From NCBI GenBank assembly GCA_025618425.1, contig CM046837.1:19624999-19688998 (forward strand): DNA of 64,000 nt, written 5' to 3'. The notes beneath the pieces are model-generated. The model ran no database searches, was not told the origin of the DNA, and saw only the letters and a list, made by a program, of their open reading frames with translations. Numbering within the stretch: position 1 is the stretch's first letter; each line of letters opens with the position of its first letter. This document shows, piece after piece, positions 15,619 through 28,107 of this stretch. The translations under genes and the position numbers were made by a program. Origin of the DNA: Heliocidaris tuberculata (lineage: Eukaryota > Echinodermata > Echinoidea > Camarodonta > Echinometridae).

Positions 15619-17967
15619 ATGGCGGTATTGCGATATGTCGTTTGGTTCATCATATTCAGATGCCTTTTGAATAGTGAGTAGCCTATATTTTGTTTGATTA
15701 ACCTTCTCTGTGCGCTATTTACTTCATTTCTCTTTTCAGTGTAACGCATGCTTAAGAAATTTATTTTCTACTCTTCTATTGATGAAAAAAAGAAAGATTT
15801 TCGACCATTTAAGTGATATAAGCGGAATCTTTTTTTTTTCTAAGCCTATAATAAATATTGTGACTGACGTCAACACTTACCATCAAGAAAGACAGGCGTT
15901 ATTGGAGGACAATAAGTCCTCCTTTAACGAGACAAGTTCTGCATCACTGAAACCCCTGCCATTTGAGCCACGCTTTTCGCTCCCTGTTGATCACTGATCG
16001 GCGGAACTTTTCTGGTGGACGAAGCATAGCTATAACGACGATTTATTTCGTCAGGAACATCATATACATGTACCATTTTTGGTCACAGTGTACAAATTCG
16101 CCAAATGAACTCTACCAGTCGTCATATCGGGCAATTCTTTACCGGTCTGTTGGTATGTGGAAGTAAGTGATCGCAAAATATAACCTTGCTTGAATTGATA
16201 AAGAACAGTATAAAATTCATTTTTTCTGGATTTTGCAGTATATTTGATTCAGATTTCTCTACTGAACAAAATCTTTCTTGTTTGAGAAGGCTTATGGCTA
16301 CATGAGGCGAAAGCTTTGAAAATTCTCCTTTTTATGTTGCAGGTGACGCATTATCGACGCAGACTTGCAAACGATATTTAAACGAAGTAAAGTGCCCCAT
16401 TGTTTTGCGCCATGGGAGACAAGTTCAGCAAATCCTTACAAAGGTCGAACTTACTACATATCACAACTGTGAAAGAAATCTCAGGTCACCCGAATATGTG
16501 GAAATTTGTACCACACCTGACATGTCTGACATCAAAAGTAAGTCATTCTTTCTTTACATATATAAAATTTGTAAATAACATAATATTAATTCATTACAAG
16601 CCACTCATGCAAGAAACAGTGGCGTAGCGTGGGTTCAGCTTTTGAGGGGCTATTAAAGGGCACTGGTGACATGGGGATGTGGGGGGGGGGGGTTGTGGAT
16701 GAAATGAAAGAGAAAAGGGCAATCGAACGAGATGATGGTGTTTGTGAATGGTGGTCGTATTATTTGTTTTCCTCGCCTTTTTTTTTTAATCTAGAAAAGA
16801 GAAGAAGGAAATTCGGGATTAAAGAAACAAAAAACAAAACACAAAAACCCCTCGGATCTTCCCCTTTCGGGCCCTTGAAAGTGCCGCCTCTCTGTAATAC
16901 CCATCTCCCGAGAGAGCTTGGAGAGTGCTGGCGGGATTCCATCGGGAAAATATATACCGGGAAAGCAGTTTTTTCGGAAAGTGACTAAGTTCCTATCCCC
17001 CTGCCCTAGCTACCCCAGGTGAAAAGCCTAGAGGTGGTCGGCGGGATTACTGAGATCTTGTTCCCAGAAAAATAATGTCTTGAAAATTTTTGGCCCTCCT
17101 CCTTTAAACAATCATGCAAGACTCACACATCATAGTCTGACGAATAATATATTAAGCCAATATCAGTAAATTAATGTGACGATTATGTTTATTCAGAGAC
17201 TTCATTTACCAGAACTAACCTCCAGGTCCCTCTGGCATAAAAAGTCGCGATTAAACGCAACTCAAAAAATTAAACGCAACTTGATTTTCAACCAATCAGG
17301 ATCGAGTATTTGGAACTTGCGTTTATTTTTTTGAGTTGCGATTAAACGCAACTTTTTATGCAATAGGGCCCATATGATGGGTGACCATATGACGTCATCA
17401 CGTGTATCCTCTACTGCAGGATCGTCACTTGATAGAAAACATACAGAGGCAATATTCATCCCCGTAAGATCATCAACAAAAGCACCAACGACAATGTCAT
17501 CTTCATCACAAAAATCGTCGTCATCATTGTCCTCTTCATCATCATCATCACCGCCACCACCACCATCATCCTCATCATCATCAGCATCATCACTATTATC
17601 ACCTGCTTTCAACCACAGAAAATCAGCAGACTCAGCAGAATTTTCGGCATCAAAGGGTTTACGTCCTATTCCACCTGCGAGACCATCTAATGTAACTGAA
17701 AAGCAATCATCATCCCCTTCATCATCATTATCCACCTCCTCCTCATCATCATCTTCCTCTTCCTCCTCATCATCATTATCCTCCTTCTCCTCCTCTTCAT
17801 CATTATCCTCCTCCTCCTCATCATCATCATTTCTCTATTCCTCATCATCATCATCAGTATCGTCCTCCTCATCGTCATCATCATTACCCTCCTCCTCCTC
17901 CTCCTCCTCCTCAGATCTCACCGATCGTGTTGTTCGAGATGTCGACACCATGAGAGACGCGGTCTGA
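15619..17967 (+). CDS. Lectin-array gene 1: signal, 4-Cys domain, Ser-rich region
   Basis: First of four paralogous genes. Exon 1 (15619-15673) encodes a signal peptide after ACAACATGG. Exon 2 (16343-16537) encodes a 65-residue domain with Cys 9, 18, 43 and 57 and the motif CPIVLRHGRQVQQIL. Exon 3 (17420-17967) encodes about 180 residues, mostly Ser runs with Pro, from TCA/TCC repeats. Junctions are phase 1, as in the paralogues. No good phase-1 donor ends exon 3: the frame stops at TGA 17965-17967. No first-half C-type lectin exon is seen downstream, only the broken last exon at 18629. Either the product is a short secreted mucin-like protein or the gene is decaying. Exons 1-3 are otherwise open. 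Confidence 0.65.
17225..17370. mobile_element. Small foldback MITE beside exon 3 of lectin gene 1
   Basis: The ends GGTCCCTCTGGCATAAAAAG and CTTTTTATGCAATAGGGCCC are inverted copies. The interior repeats GCGATTAAACGCAACT in both orientations. It ends about 50 bp upstream of the exon 3 acceptor. Confidence 0.7.
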
Positions 17968-18628
17968 ATGGTATATGTTTTCGGAGCAAACTGTTCGCAT
18001 GGTCAGGAAAACACATGCATTGCTAGCATGAAAACTCTTTAAACAAGTTGAAAAAAATTAATAATGATAGACTACACTAATGAGTGGACTAAGTCTGCTC
18101 ATTTCCTCATCCAATATTGTAAAAAAAAAATGTATTTCAAAGAAACTTTTAGCTCGGTAGTGTCACAATGATTGTCTTGACAATTACAAATAAGAACAAT
18201 ATCTTTTCCTAAATTAGTATATTATTTAATTTAAAGTGTATTGATCGTTTCTTTGTTTGGCGTCACGATGGTTTAGTATACTATAAAGGCGTATGGTTAA
18301 AAAATATAAACACGGAATTTTTCGAAATAAGATTTCAAATAAAATCTCTCTCATTATTATTGACGGTATTCCAGTTCAGTTCAGTCATACATTGTTCAAT
18401 TATTCATGTTTATCCAAAAATTGTATTTATTCGTAGAATAATTACCTTTTCCGATAGAGCGATACCGAGAACGCCTTCGTATTGGACCACTTTGTGACCA
18501 ACATAGTTTCTCATTAAATTCGATCTGAATTTATTAAACAGAATATTTAAATGATTTTTATAGATTTATTTCTTTGTTACACTTAAATTTAAAAAAAAAA
18601 TTAAAAAAAAGATCTTCCCCCTTTTCAG

Positions 18629-18789
18629 AATGAAATGGGGATTGTAGGAGTGCCATACCCATCCATGTAGAAGTCACCATGGTGGGACGTGCATGGTCTC
18701 CATATTCCTGCGATGATAGTCTGTATGTCGTCTGCGAAGCCTACATCGGTTATTCTGATTATTGGTACACTTATAATTACTTTGTGTGA
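18629..18789 (+). pseudogene. Relic of C-type lectin last exon (lectin gene 1)
   Basis: After CTTTTCAG at 18621-18628 the sequence resembles the last exon of genes 2 and 3. One frame gives the middle Cys (TCMV) and another gives the C-terminal block WSPYSCDDSLYVVCEAYI, followed by a TGA at 18787-18789. The two blocks are about 4 nt apart and in different frames, so roughly 20 nt or more have been lost, and every frame from the acceptor reaches a stop. The matching upstream lectin exon was not found. Confidence 0.6.
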
Positions 18790-19555
18790 CCAGTTTGCAA
18801 TCATATTATTATCATATATTTTTCTAACCCGTTGCACATGAGGCGAGTTGTCATTTCGTAGCGTTGTTACTGACGTAGGACCGCTCCGGCTACTAACTGG
18901 CATGGTGAAGATGAAAACGAAACTGAATTTGTACATATATAATGTATCTATACCCGAATGTTGCATGTTTGTAGCTATGATTTTCTTTTCCATGTTGATA
19001 ATGATTCTGCATTTCTTTCTGAAGTTTTATGTAAATACATGTAACTACTATTTCTTTCTTCCACTAGCCACATTTGAGACCACTCTTTTCTATCTTCTTT
19101 TCTTTTTTTTTTAAAAACAAAAATCCTTCTTTTCTCTCCCTGTACCTCTCTCCCGTCCCCCTGTTTCTGCTTTTGTCCCTCTCCATCTTTCATCTCCTTC
19201 TCTCTCTCTCTTTTTATTCCTCTCAATATACTTTGAACCAACGTATCTCGATTGTTGAGTAACTGAACCTCCCAATTTAGTCGAAAGAATATCTCTCCCT
19301 CTTTCTTTCTTCATCCGCTCCTTCTCTTTCTCTCTCTCTCTCTCTCTTTGCACTACCTACATCCCACTTTCACTTCTTCCTTCTGCCTCATTCTTCTCTA
19401 ATATATCTCTTCTACCTTAATTACCTTTCTACTTACCGTCCTCTCTTGTATATAGTTTTTTTCTTCATACATCTCATCTCAATTCCATCCATTATTGACT
19501 TCTATTACTTTGAATACAAGGAAAAAAATTTCGTTTTCTTAAATATCCCCCTGTT
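18790..19555. other. Intergenic, pyrimidine-rich
   Basis: No gene is supported. It contains long CT-rich tracts (19110-19350) with short open frames that are low-complexity artefacts. Confidence 0.5.
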
Positions 19556-20350
19556 TAGTCTTTTTTTTTTTTTTGTAAATACTTTTTTTGTTTTTCAAAA
19601 TATTTTATTAGAGATTTCATTCAAAATAGATCATTACATAAAATAAATGTAAATAATTTCAAACAAATACAAATCTTCATTTCGTTTTCATACCATAGTG
19701 TTAAATTATTCACAAGACAAGCATGGAAGAATGTTGGAATGAAATCACTAAGTAAATAATATATTGACAAACACTAACATACGCCCTATACCCCCTCCCT
19801 ATGTCCCACAATGTATAATATTCAATGTAAATGATCTTTCATTCAAAATATGTTAATGTTCTTTTCTTTTTTGTTAATTTCCTAGTTCATATAAAGATCT
19901 CCTTTAAATGAATAAAGGGGTAAACAAAAATGTATAATTACGGTATAATTAAATGAAATACAATTCTTCATGTTATATTCATATCATAAATAATAAGATG
20001 TGCATTTAACAATTTACCCAAGAGAAGGGGAAAATGATCATTCATGAAAAGTAACATAATGCATATTTTTATATAAACCCTTCATCGGTATACCTTGTTA
20101 CCCCTTCACTACTTAACCCCCCCCCCCCCCCTTCTCAACATTCACATTCACACTCACTAACATCCAACAAACATACCAAGATTTACACATGCACAACACT
20201 AGACACATCATACCTGCTCACATTCACATCCTTATTCACTTTCAGTTCTTCCCATTTCTGTAAGTGTAAATGTAACTTCCCTGCCTTCGTTGCTAGATTT
20301 TTTTCTTCCTCTGTACAATCAGCTATATATTTTTGTATTTTCGTAGATGA
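19556..20350 (-). pseudogene. Possible truncated retrocopy or 3' gene fragment
   Basis: Read on the minus strand, 20350 to 20183 is coding-like (a hydrophilic Glu/Lys-rich stretch containing CTEEEKNLATKAGKLH). A stop, about 600 bp of AT-rich sequence and then an A-run (T-run at about 19559-19574) follow, the pattern of a processed transcript end. The 5' side is cut where a foldback element begins at about 20356. The parent gene is not recognised and homology is unproven. Confidence 0.3.
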
Positions 20351-20355
20351 AGGAA

Positions 20356-21168
20356 CCTGGGAGTGATTCACTAACTGGGATCGATATCATTCCTAAAATC
20401 AATTTTCGGGATTGATTTCATTCCCAGCTTAAAATTAATTCCACCTTACTGATTCACTAAATCGCTTTTAGGATGGAATCAATTTTATCATGAATATATA
20501 TGAGCGCAAATGAATATTTACGAGCGCTCTCATTCCAACCAATCAACGTACTCAAATTTCAGTCACCGCCCCTCAGTCACCCGACCTAATTCTCTACTTA
20601 GCGCGTAGCTAGTGCGCGTTACCTAGCTACTGCATTAATTGCGCGCACGCATCGACTGGACATACATAGGGCTAGGGCCTATGGCTGGGGCAATGGGCGT
20701 GCAGGCTAGGCAGGCACAGCGTAGCCGCGCCCAGGTTGGGGCGCGGGCGGGCATGCATGCAGTGGAGTGACCGTTTGTGATTGTTAAGGCCACCGCACAC
20801 TACACGACCTGAGGTCGTACGACCTAGAGGTCATACGACCTAGTCCACGACCTCGCAAAAATTCAACATGCCAAAACCTGGGACCTGATCGTGCGACCTG
20901 GTCCTACGACCTGAAACTTGGGTGTTTGGTGACGTCATACCGTAGTTCAGAAGGTCGTACGACCTCAGGTCGTGTAGTGTGCGGTGGCCTTTAGGAGCGA
21001 TCCGGATCACTCCCAACCTTAAAATCAATTCAGAGGCTGGAATCAATCCCAAATACCTTAGTGAATCAGTCACTAAAAGCGATATCGCTCTTAGGATGGA
21101 TATTGTTCCTAAAATTGATTTTTTCTTATTTGGGATTAATTTTAGCTGTTAGTGAATCACCCCCCAGG
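20356..21168. mobile_element. Foldback element, about 810 bp
   Basis: The ends CCTGGGAGTGATTCACTAAC and GTTAGTGAATCACCCCCCAG are inverted. Internal matches such as CTAAAATCAATTTT recur near both ends. It carries a second, Harbinger-type MITE at 20787-20990. No ORF. Confidence 0.75.
20787..20990. mobile_element. Harbinger-type MITE, 204 bp, nested
   Basis: The ends AGGCCACCGCACACTACACG and CGTGTAGTGTGCGGTGGCCT are perfect inverted repeats. A TTA duplication lies on both sides (20784-20786, 20991-20993), the PIF/Harbinger signature. The interior is repeated GGTCGTACGACCT palindromes. Confidence 0.85.
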
Positions 21169-21229
21169 CCTTGAGCCACACACGCGCGCGCGCACGCACA
21201 CACACACACACCCCCCCACACATATATGG

Positions 21230-21261
<32 letters not shown>

Positions 21262-21262
<1 letters not shown>

Positions 21263-22634
21263 ACAAAAGTTCACAATAAATGAAAACAACCGTAGAGATG
21301 ATAAAAGAAGTCAAATTTTCGGCCATAGGCCTTCATCAGGAATGATGAAATTTTATTTAACATCCAAGGAGCATGACGCGCATAAAAACACAAAATCTCC
21401 AAGGATACATGCGCAACCAATGAGAAGAAGGAAAGGAAAGGAGAGGAGAGAGAGAGAGAGAGAGAGAGGAGATAAAAACGTCACAAAGAAAAAAACGTCA
21501 ACCCAGCTTTGTTGCTGGGTTGTCTTACGAGACAACCCAGCAACAAAGGAAATTTTCTCCGAACCTCCTCTGACGTCATACCGAAAGGACCGCAATCTCC
21601 GCCAACTGCTTGTGAGTTCCAAGCTAACTTCCCCCTTGTCCTGGACCGGATGCAGACCCTGTAGGAGGCCCCGCTGCAACACTTGCAAAGTTATTTCTTC
21701 TGCAGCTGAAGTTCAAGGACCAAAGGGCACTTGGAAGATCAATGGCATTTTCACATGTGTCACTAAGGACTGTATATATGCTATTAACTGTACCAATTGC
21801 CAGCAGATATACGTAGGCGAAACTAAGAGGAGGCTTGCCGACAGAGTGACTGAACATCTACGTTCTATTAGGATCAAGTCGGCTGGCCTCCCAGTAGCAC
21901 AGCACTTCAACCAGCCTGACCATAACATCGGACACTTCCGAGTTAGTATCCTGCAAAGTGACTTTCATTCTGATGCGGCCAGGAAGGAGAGAGAGGAACG
22001 TCTCATCCACTACCTCGGCTCTCTCCAACCTGGTGGAATTAATGTATGTTTTTACTCCTTTCCTGTCGTGTAATTTCTACTTCTCTCTCTCTTTCTCTCA
22101 TTCTCTCTTTCCTTTTCTTTTTCTTTTTCTGTTTCTCTCTTTCTTATTTCCTCCCCCTTTCTCCCTCCTTTTCCTTTTTGCTTTGCGTTTCCTTTCCTTT
22201 TCTTTCTTTCTTTCTTTCTTTTCTTTGTGACGTTTTTTACGTCACTCTCTCTCTCTCTCTCTCTCCTCTTAGCGTTTTTTGTCATTGGATACGCTAGTTT
22301 CCATGATACTTTTTCCCTTTTTTGCGCTTCTTCCTCTTCTCTTTTCTTTGTGACGTTTTTTTTTTTTTTTTTCTTTGTGACGTTTTTTTTTTGTGACGTT
22401 TTTTTCTTTGTGACGTTTTTATCTCCTCTCTCTCTCTCTCTCTCTCTCCTCTCCTTTCCTTTCCTTCTTCTCATTGGTTGCGCATGTATCCTTGGAGATT
22501 TTGTGTTTTTATGCGCGTCATGCTCCTTGGATGTTAAATAAAATTTCATCATTCCTGATGAAGGCCTATGGCCGAAAATTTGACTTCTTTTATCATCTCT
22601 ACGGTTGTTTTCATTTATTGTGAACTTTTGTTAT
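21262..22634 (+). mobile_element. Penelope-like element, truncated, with inverted terminal arms
   Basis: Two nearly identical arms of about 235 bp in inverted orientation (21262-21499 and about 22390-22634) enclose the 3' part of a Penelope-type ORF. Each arm carries CTGATGA..GGCC-TAT-GGCC..GAAA, the catalytic-core outline of the hammerhead ribozymes known in Penelope-like elements; the positions expected for the cleavage site do not fit well, so it looks degenerate. A hairpin with 18-bp arms (CTTTGTTGCTGGGTTGTC) is at 21507-21548. (TA)n/(TG)n tracts flank both sides, the usual target of such elements. Confidence 0.8.
21530..22073 (+). CDS. Penelope-like ORF fragment: linker plus GIY-YIG endonuclease domain
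   Basis: The open frame is longer, but homology starts near 21530. The end of the reverse transcriptase thumb/linker is seen (RNLRQLLVSSKL), then the C-x2-C style zinc element (CRRPRCNTC). The GIY-YIG nuclease core follows: CTNCQQIYVGETKRRLADR and then a basic EHLRSIR helix. Penelope-like elements use this nuclease for target nicking during reverse transcription. The reverse transcriptase itself is absent (5' truncation), so this copy is not autonomous. TAA at 22071-22073. Confidence 0.8.
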
Positions 22635-22666
22635 TTTTCATCAACCGACGCAGGACTAATTATTTT

Positions 22667-22800
<134 letters not shown>

Positions 22801-23324
22801 TTACAAGATTACACCCCAAAGTATAGTAGCTTTCATACGGACAAGGGAATTTGTATTTTGACTCCACCGAATAGTATATCTTGGACAGATCAATAATTCA
22901 AATAAAAAGCGACTGACTATTTTACTGTGCTGATGTGCGATTACTTTAGGACTATGGTTTTGTGAAAAAATTTCGTCGCTATATTTTGAAAAGCACGATT
23001 TCTGTTGGCAATACGTTGGAAACAGATACACAACAATCAATGGCCTCCGAGTAGGATCGATAGACGTACATTAAATATTAATGGAGTTTTAATCAACATG
23101 ATCACCTACACGGAAACGAAAAATATCTTATCGGGGAATTAAGGGCGGCTCCAGGATTCTCTTGAAAGGGGGGGGGGGGCAATATCGAAAAATCTCTGAA
23201 CAGCAAAAAGGCAAGGCTTTTATTTGTCAGTTTACTTTGGAAAAAATCTCTTACAAGCAATCTTGTCACACAGTCTTGTTACATTTTCCAAGATCCTTTC
23301 GGGGCAAAAAATAAGGGGGATAGC

Positions 23325-23362
<38 letters not shown>

Positions 23363-24959
23363 AGCAATTAGGGGCTCATTTTTGTGTACCTAAGGTAAGT
23401 CGGATTGGATTTCAAAGGGGGCACGTGCCATGGGCCTGTTGTGCTCCTGAAATCCGCCACTGTTTTCTATCACACCTCGGCCTTTGGGGTCCGGCAAGTT
23501 ACGTCGGTGAAGACGAAGAAAAAATCCTAGGGAGCCGAGCAACGACGTTGTTAGTCATCTAATTGTCGGGTTCAACAACATGTCGTTTGGAATTGCATTC
23601 ATCTTAGCTTTTACCAGCTGCTTATTATATGGTAAGAAAAATTATAGAGCAGAACTCATTTTCCATGTACATTTGTATATGTTTTGTTGTTATTTTCTAA
23701 TATGGATTATTTAGTCAAACGTTTTTATATTTTTGCCTCAGAATGTAGTGTTTGATTACAATATCATTTGCAAACTTTTTGACAATTTTTAGATAATTAT
23801 AGAAGCCGCTACGAATAATGTAGGCCAATTATTTCATTTAAGGTATGTAGGTGACGACTTTACATGATATAAAAACATTTTTTGTGTTGTGCCTTGATAA
23901 ATGCCTTTATATCAGACGAATCAGATTAGATGGTTATAGTATTTATACTCCCAAGATTCCTTGATCTTGATCACGTCAAGGTATCTCCTTTAATCATTGT
24001 GACTCAAAAACATCATAATTGGATTTAATCTATCACAGTAGTGTACTATCAGACTGACAAAAGTTCACATAGCAGACGGATCCAGAGGCCAAAGGTGTCG
24101 GCCCGTTGGACTTTATGACAACTGGTCTGATGTTTCAGGAGACCAAAGGTCTACGAAAACAAAGGTTTATACGCCTTAAAGTTTTGGTCTTTAGTCTGTC
24201 TTACGAGCGGTTCACGAGACCTTCATTCTATTTCTATTGGATTGTGCCTGTTTGGATACACCAAAAATTCCGAGATGATAAAAGGTCCACTAGATCAAGG
24301 AGATATCAAGCAATTACCTCCTTGACTAGATAAACGATTTCGCAGGACAATTTAGGAGACATTCGGTGTCCTGGAACGCGTCCTTCTGCTAGGCATAGAG
24401 TGGATGACTCCAAAGTAGACCGTGACACAAGACTGAAGCTTCAGGATTCCAAAAGTCTGCAGAACAGACCAATTATTTCTCATGCATCTTCTGATGACTA
24501 CTAGGTCAGTGACCGAAGGTATACATGGTACAAAGGACTAGAAGGCTATGGACATTATGGACCGGCCTTTTGGCAGCTAGTTCGAAGACTTGCGTGGCCG
24601 AATTTCTACGTCAGGGACATACATTTTGACTGATCTCAGTTTTTTTTAAATTAAACATATAATGCGTGGGTGATTGAGCAAAGTTTTCTTGCTTATTATT
24701 ATGTAGCAAAACTGTTTTCCTAATTCCATACATTTCTATGTTAGGGTATGGAGTATCGGCCCAGAGTTGTGAGCAGTTAGTTCAGCACCGTTGTCCTGTG
24801 TTTTTAACGCGTGGGCAACTCGTGCAACAAGTCCTTACATCTGTCAACATGACCGACCACTACCGTTGCCGAACGAAGTCAAGACACATCAGAGCGGAGA
24901 TCTGCATCTCCCCACATTTGAGAGGTATGTGTTGCGGCGGTAGAGTGGTTTATTTACTC

Positions 24960-25120
24960 TTAATCAAGTGGCTAAAGTGTAAAAACATTGCACCCGCAAA
25001 TGTCAAAATAACCACAAATGTCATAATATGTCAACCACAAGCGTAAAAGATTTCGCCCACAAATGTAAAAATCTGTTTAACCGCAAATGTAAAAACATTT
25101 CGCCTACAAATGTAAAAGTT
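24960..25120. repeat. Tandem ACAAATGTAAAA repeats
   Basis: About six diverged units of roughly 25-30 bp around (A/C)CACAAATGTAAAA in intron 2 of lectin gene 2. No coding. Confidence 0.7.
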
Positions 25121-27075
25121 TCAATTTTTCCAAATGGAGGAAAGTGTGTCAAGAGCATGACATCCTTTTTTTTCTCGTGACTTTTCCTGATTTTTTCGTA
25201 TTTCTGGAAGATAATACCCTGGTTATTACCTCATGCATGTCATAGCGAAATTTTCTTTCACACTGAAAAGGTTGAAGTAGATTAAGTCAAAGTTGTGTTT
25301 AGAGGCTGTTTAAGGCCTTTGAATTGAGATTGACTGAAAGCACCTTTTTCATGAAGTGAATATCAGTACACGGCTTTAGGAATATTATTCGTTTATATGC
25401 CTTACCAAAGTCGCCTTTTAAAATCTGTAATCTATGATACTCTTCACTTTTGCTATATATATTATTTGTATAGGCTCTATTTAACTGCAATTCATTCATA
25501 ATCCTTAAATATTGTAATTTCATAGGTGTAACCTCATCACTCAGACGCAGAGGACAATCGCCGTCGTCCATGTCGTCAGCATCATCATCATCGCTACCAT
25601 CACAGTCATCACCCCTAATGACTTCAAAACGACCTCTGCCAACTGGTTTATCAGCGACATCGTCCCTGATATCGCCAAAGCTATCGCCCTTAAAATTTTC
25701 TCTTAATTCCTTCTCCTCCTCTTCCTCCCCCTCCTCATTATCTTTATTTACTTCTTCTTCTTCTTCATCGAGAAGTTGGGTTACCGATCAGTTGGTAAGA
25801 AGTCAGTCGTCATCATCAACTTATCCGCGACTTCTGCTTACAGTACCATCGAGAGAACAGCCGACTTCACTATCATCCGCTTCACCTTCGTCACCTTCGC
25901 CTGTTAGAGCCATGCAGGATGGTAAGGTATTTCCTACTAGAGTAGAATTAATACACGCATACGCACACGCACACACCCACACACACCCCACACCCACACA
26001 CACTTGGTATTTCAAAAATGCCACTAAGGCTTGGTTCGACGACATGTCAATCACAAAAGCGTACTATACTTATGAGCTAATCCTTATAATGAGTCTAATT
26101 TTGCGACGACTTTTATAGACCTGCAGACAAATATTTCATACCCAAAACCTCGTCTAAGAACTGTTTCAATGTCAGCAACATTAGGTTAATTGTTTTATAT
26201 GGGTCATGTTACAAATGTTAGGTAGGGTTATCATGCTTTTTAAATAAATGTTTTTAATAAATATGATAAGAGAAACGAATATAACAATACGAATGAGTAA
26301 GTATCTATGCATACAGATTCACAATTTTAGGAGTGCACCTTGGTTCACACTTTGTCTAAATTTTTTTCATCAGATTGCTCAGACCAACAGATTTTCACAA
26401 GTCATGACAATGAGACTGTCTTTGGCGTCAAGGTAAATTGGAATGACTACAAATGCTATGACGTATGGTCTAATTTGAAAGCTATGTCCTATAGTGATGC
26501 CGTCGACTTCTGCGACAGTGATGACGGATGGACTCCCCTCGTCGTCAAAAGCGAAGAAGAAACTCAGTTCCTGCTCTCCGTTTCTCGGTTTGGAACAGAA
26601 AGTGCATGGTTGGATTGTGAATTTCACAACGGCGATTCCTTCTGCATGACGATTATGGCACTTTCCAGCAGCCACAGTATACCAGTAAGTATAACTAGTC
26701 TGTATGGTTATGAGAGTGTAGATTTTTGAAGAATTCATGTATATCTAATAAGTAGACTAAAGTCAGATAAAAACAATTCATTTCATAATACGTAATCATC
26801 TACAACAGGTTAAAATTGTTACATCATGTCGATATGAACAGATAAGCAACACTAAATAATGTATTTTTCTATTTGGAATTGTTTTCCATCATTTAAATTC
26901 ATTATACGAATCGTGCCTTGTAAAAAGTGCCTTATATTATATTTAAAAAATCCCAATGTGACAATCTTTGAAAATCGATATTTGGAACAAATATTGTAAT
27001 TTTTCTAAAAACGAACAATATAATAAAATAAATCATAAACAATAATATTTGCAGCAAGTAATTTCGGTCAGCTGC

Positions 27076-27585
27076 TAAATTAAAGGTCATGTAAAGTTTT
27101 GGTAAGCCCTCAAAAACTGTTCGTCGGATTTCTTCAATTTTTGTTGATAAATAGCAAGATACCAGCAATACTAAGACACTGTGAAGATTTCGCCTCCTAA
27201 ACATTAATATTAAACAAATAAGAGGCAAAAACTAATTTATATGCCGGGACAGGCACGTAAAATCCCAACAAAAGGCAGCATGTGCTGTACACTGTACACA
27301 CACGTGTAAAACCAATGATGAGTAGCTACACACAGTGCACACACGCTGTCTCTACGCGAAGCCCCCAAGACTGCTGTGCGGGGAGCCGTCGGGGTGGAAG
27401 GGTCCTAGCATAATGGCAGTGATCAGGCATTCCTTACAGATATTTACACTGAAATTCACCAGAAATCACAGATGGAATACCAAATGATCTCCTACAGACA
27501 TCTTCTGATACAAGGAGAACAACATGAGACTATATTTAACATGTTTCTTTCCAATTTCCTTTTTGCTACCAATACGTACTGTACA
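27076..27585. repeat. Dispersed 0.5-kb repeat, copy B
   Basis: Same orientation and order of blocks as 9310-9820. It lies in the last intron of lectin gene 2. A reading frame on the minus strand (26932-27228) keeps residues such as RRRNLHSVLVLLVSCYL, comparable to copy A. Confidence 0.7.
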
Positions 27586-27758
27586 TGAGCTTTAACCTAA
27601 AACGTCTGCCTCCTCCAGTCATTGCCAGTTGGAAATATTCTATGATGAACACTGACTCTCTCAAAAACTAGCTCTCTAGTCTTATCCCCTTTCACCTCTT
27701 CTGTTGTGATGATCATACATTAGAAATGTAACTTTGGATCCACCTTCATCTTAAAGGT

Positions 27759-28107
27759 ATTTAGACCTGGCATTCAAGAGGGCGCTTTCAAAATGCATGC
27801 GCTGGCGGAAATGCAAGTTGCCCAATTGACACCAACATTATTCCACGCTTACGCAGATGCCATGTCCCGAATGCCTGAATAATGCCGATTCTCATGGTAC
27901 GTGTGCCGAGATCATGTATACGGTACCGGTACGGTATGGTACATATACACAGCAAGCGCACACACTGAACTGCACCGTGGGTGGATCTATCACTTTGATT
28001 GACAGCTGCATGCGACAGACTGCATGCGTCAATCTTTGTAATGAAGATGGCGTCGAGTATCACACCCACACCATCCAACAGCGCGCTCTTGAGTGCCGGG
28101 TCTAAAT
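27759..28107. mobile_element. MITE, about 350 bp, in last intron of lectin gene 2
   Basis: The ends ATTTAGACCTGGCATTCAAG and the inverse of CTTGAGTGCCGGGTCTAAAT match. The interior has GCATGC-rich palindromic stretches. The target duplication is unclear. Confidence 0.6.

Noticed and set aside
22052..22552. 166-codon Lys/Arg/Glu-rich minus frame
   Set aside because: It is the inverted arm and CT-rich tail of the Penelope-like element; no domain is seen.
22555..22577. Active hammerhead ribozyme in the Penelope arm
   Set aside because: The CTGATGA and GAAA cores and stem II are present, but flanking stem I pairing and a proper cleavage position are not seen; kept only as a degenerate motif.
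24060..24620. Recurrent GACCAAAGGTCT-like words suggesting another foldback element
   Set aside because: The words are short and scattered; no consistent ends or target duplication could be found.
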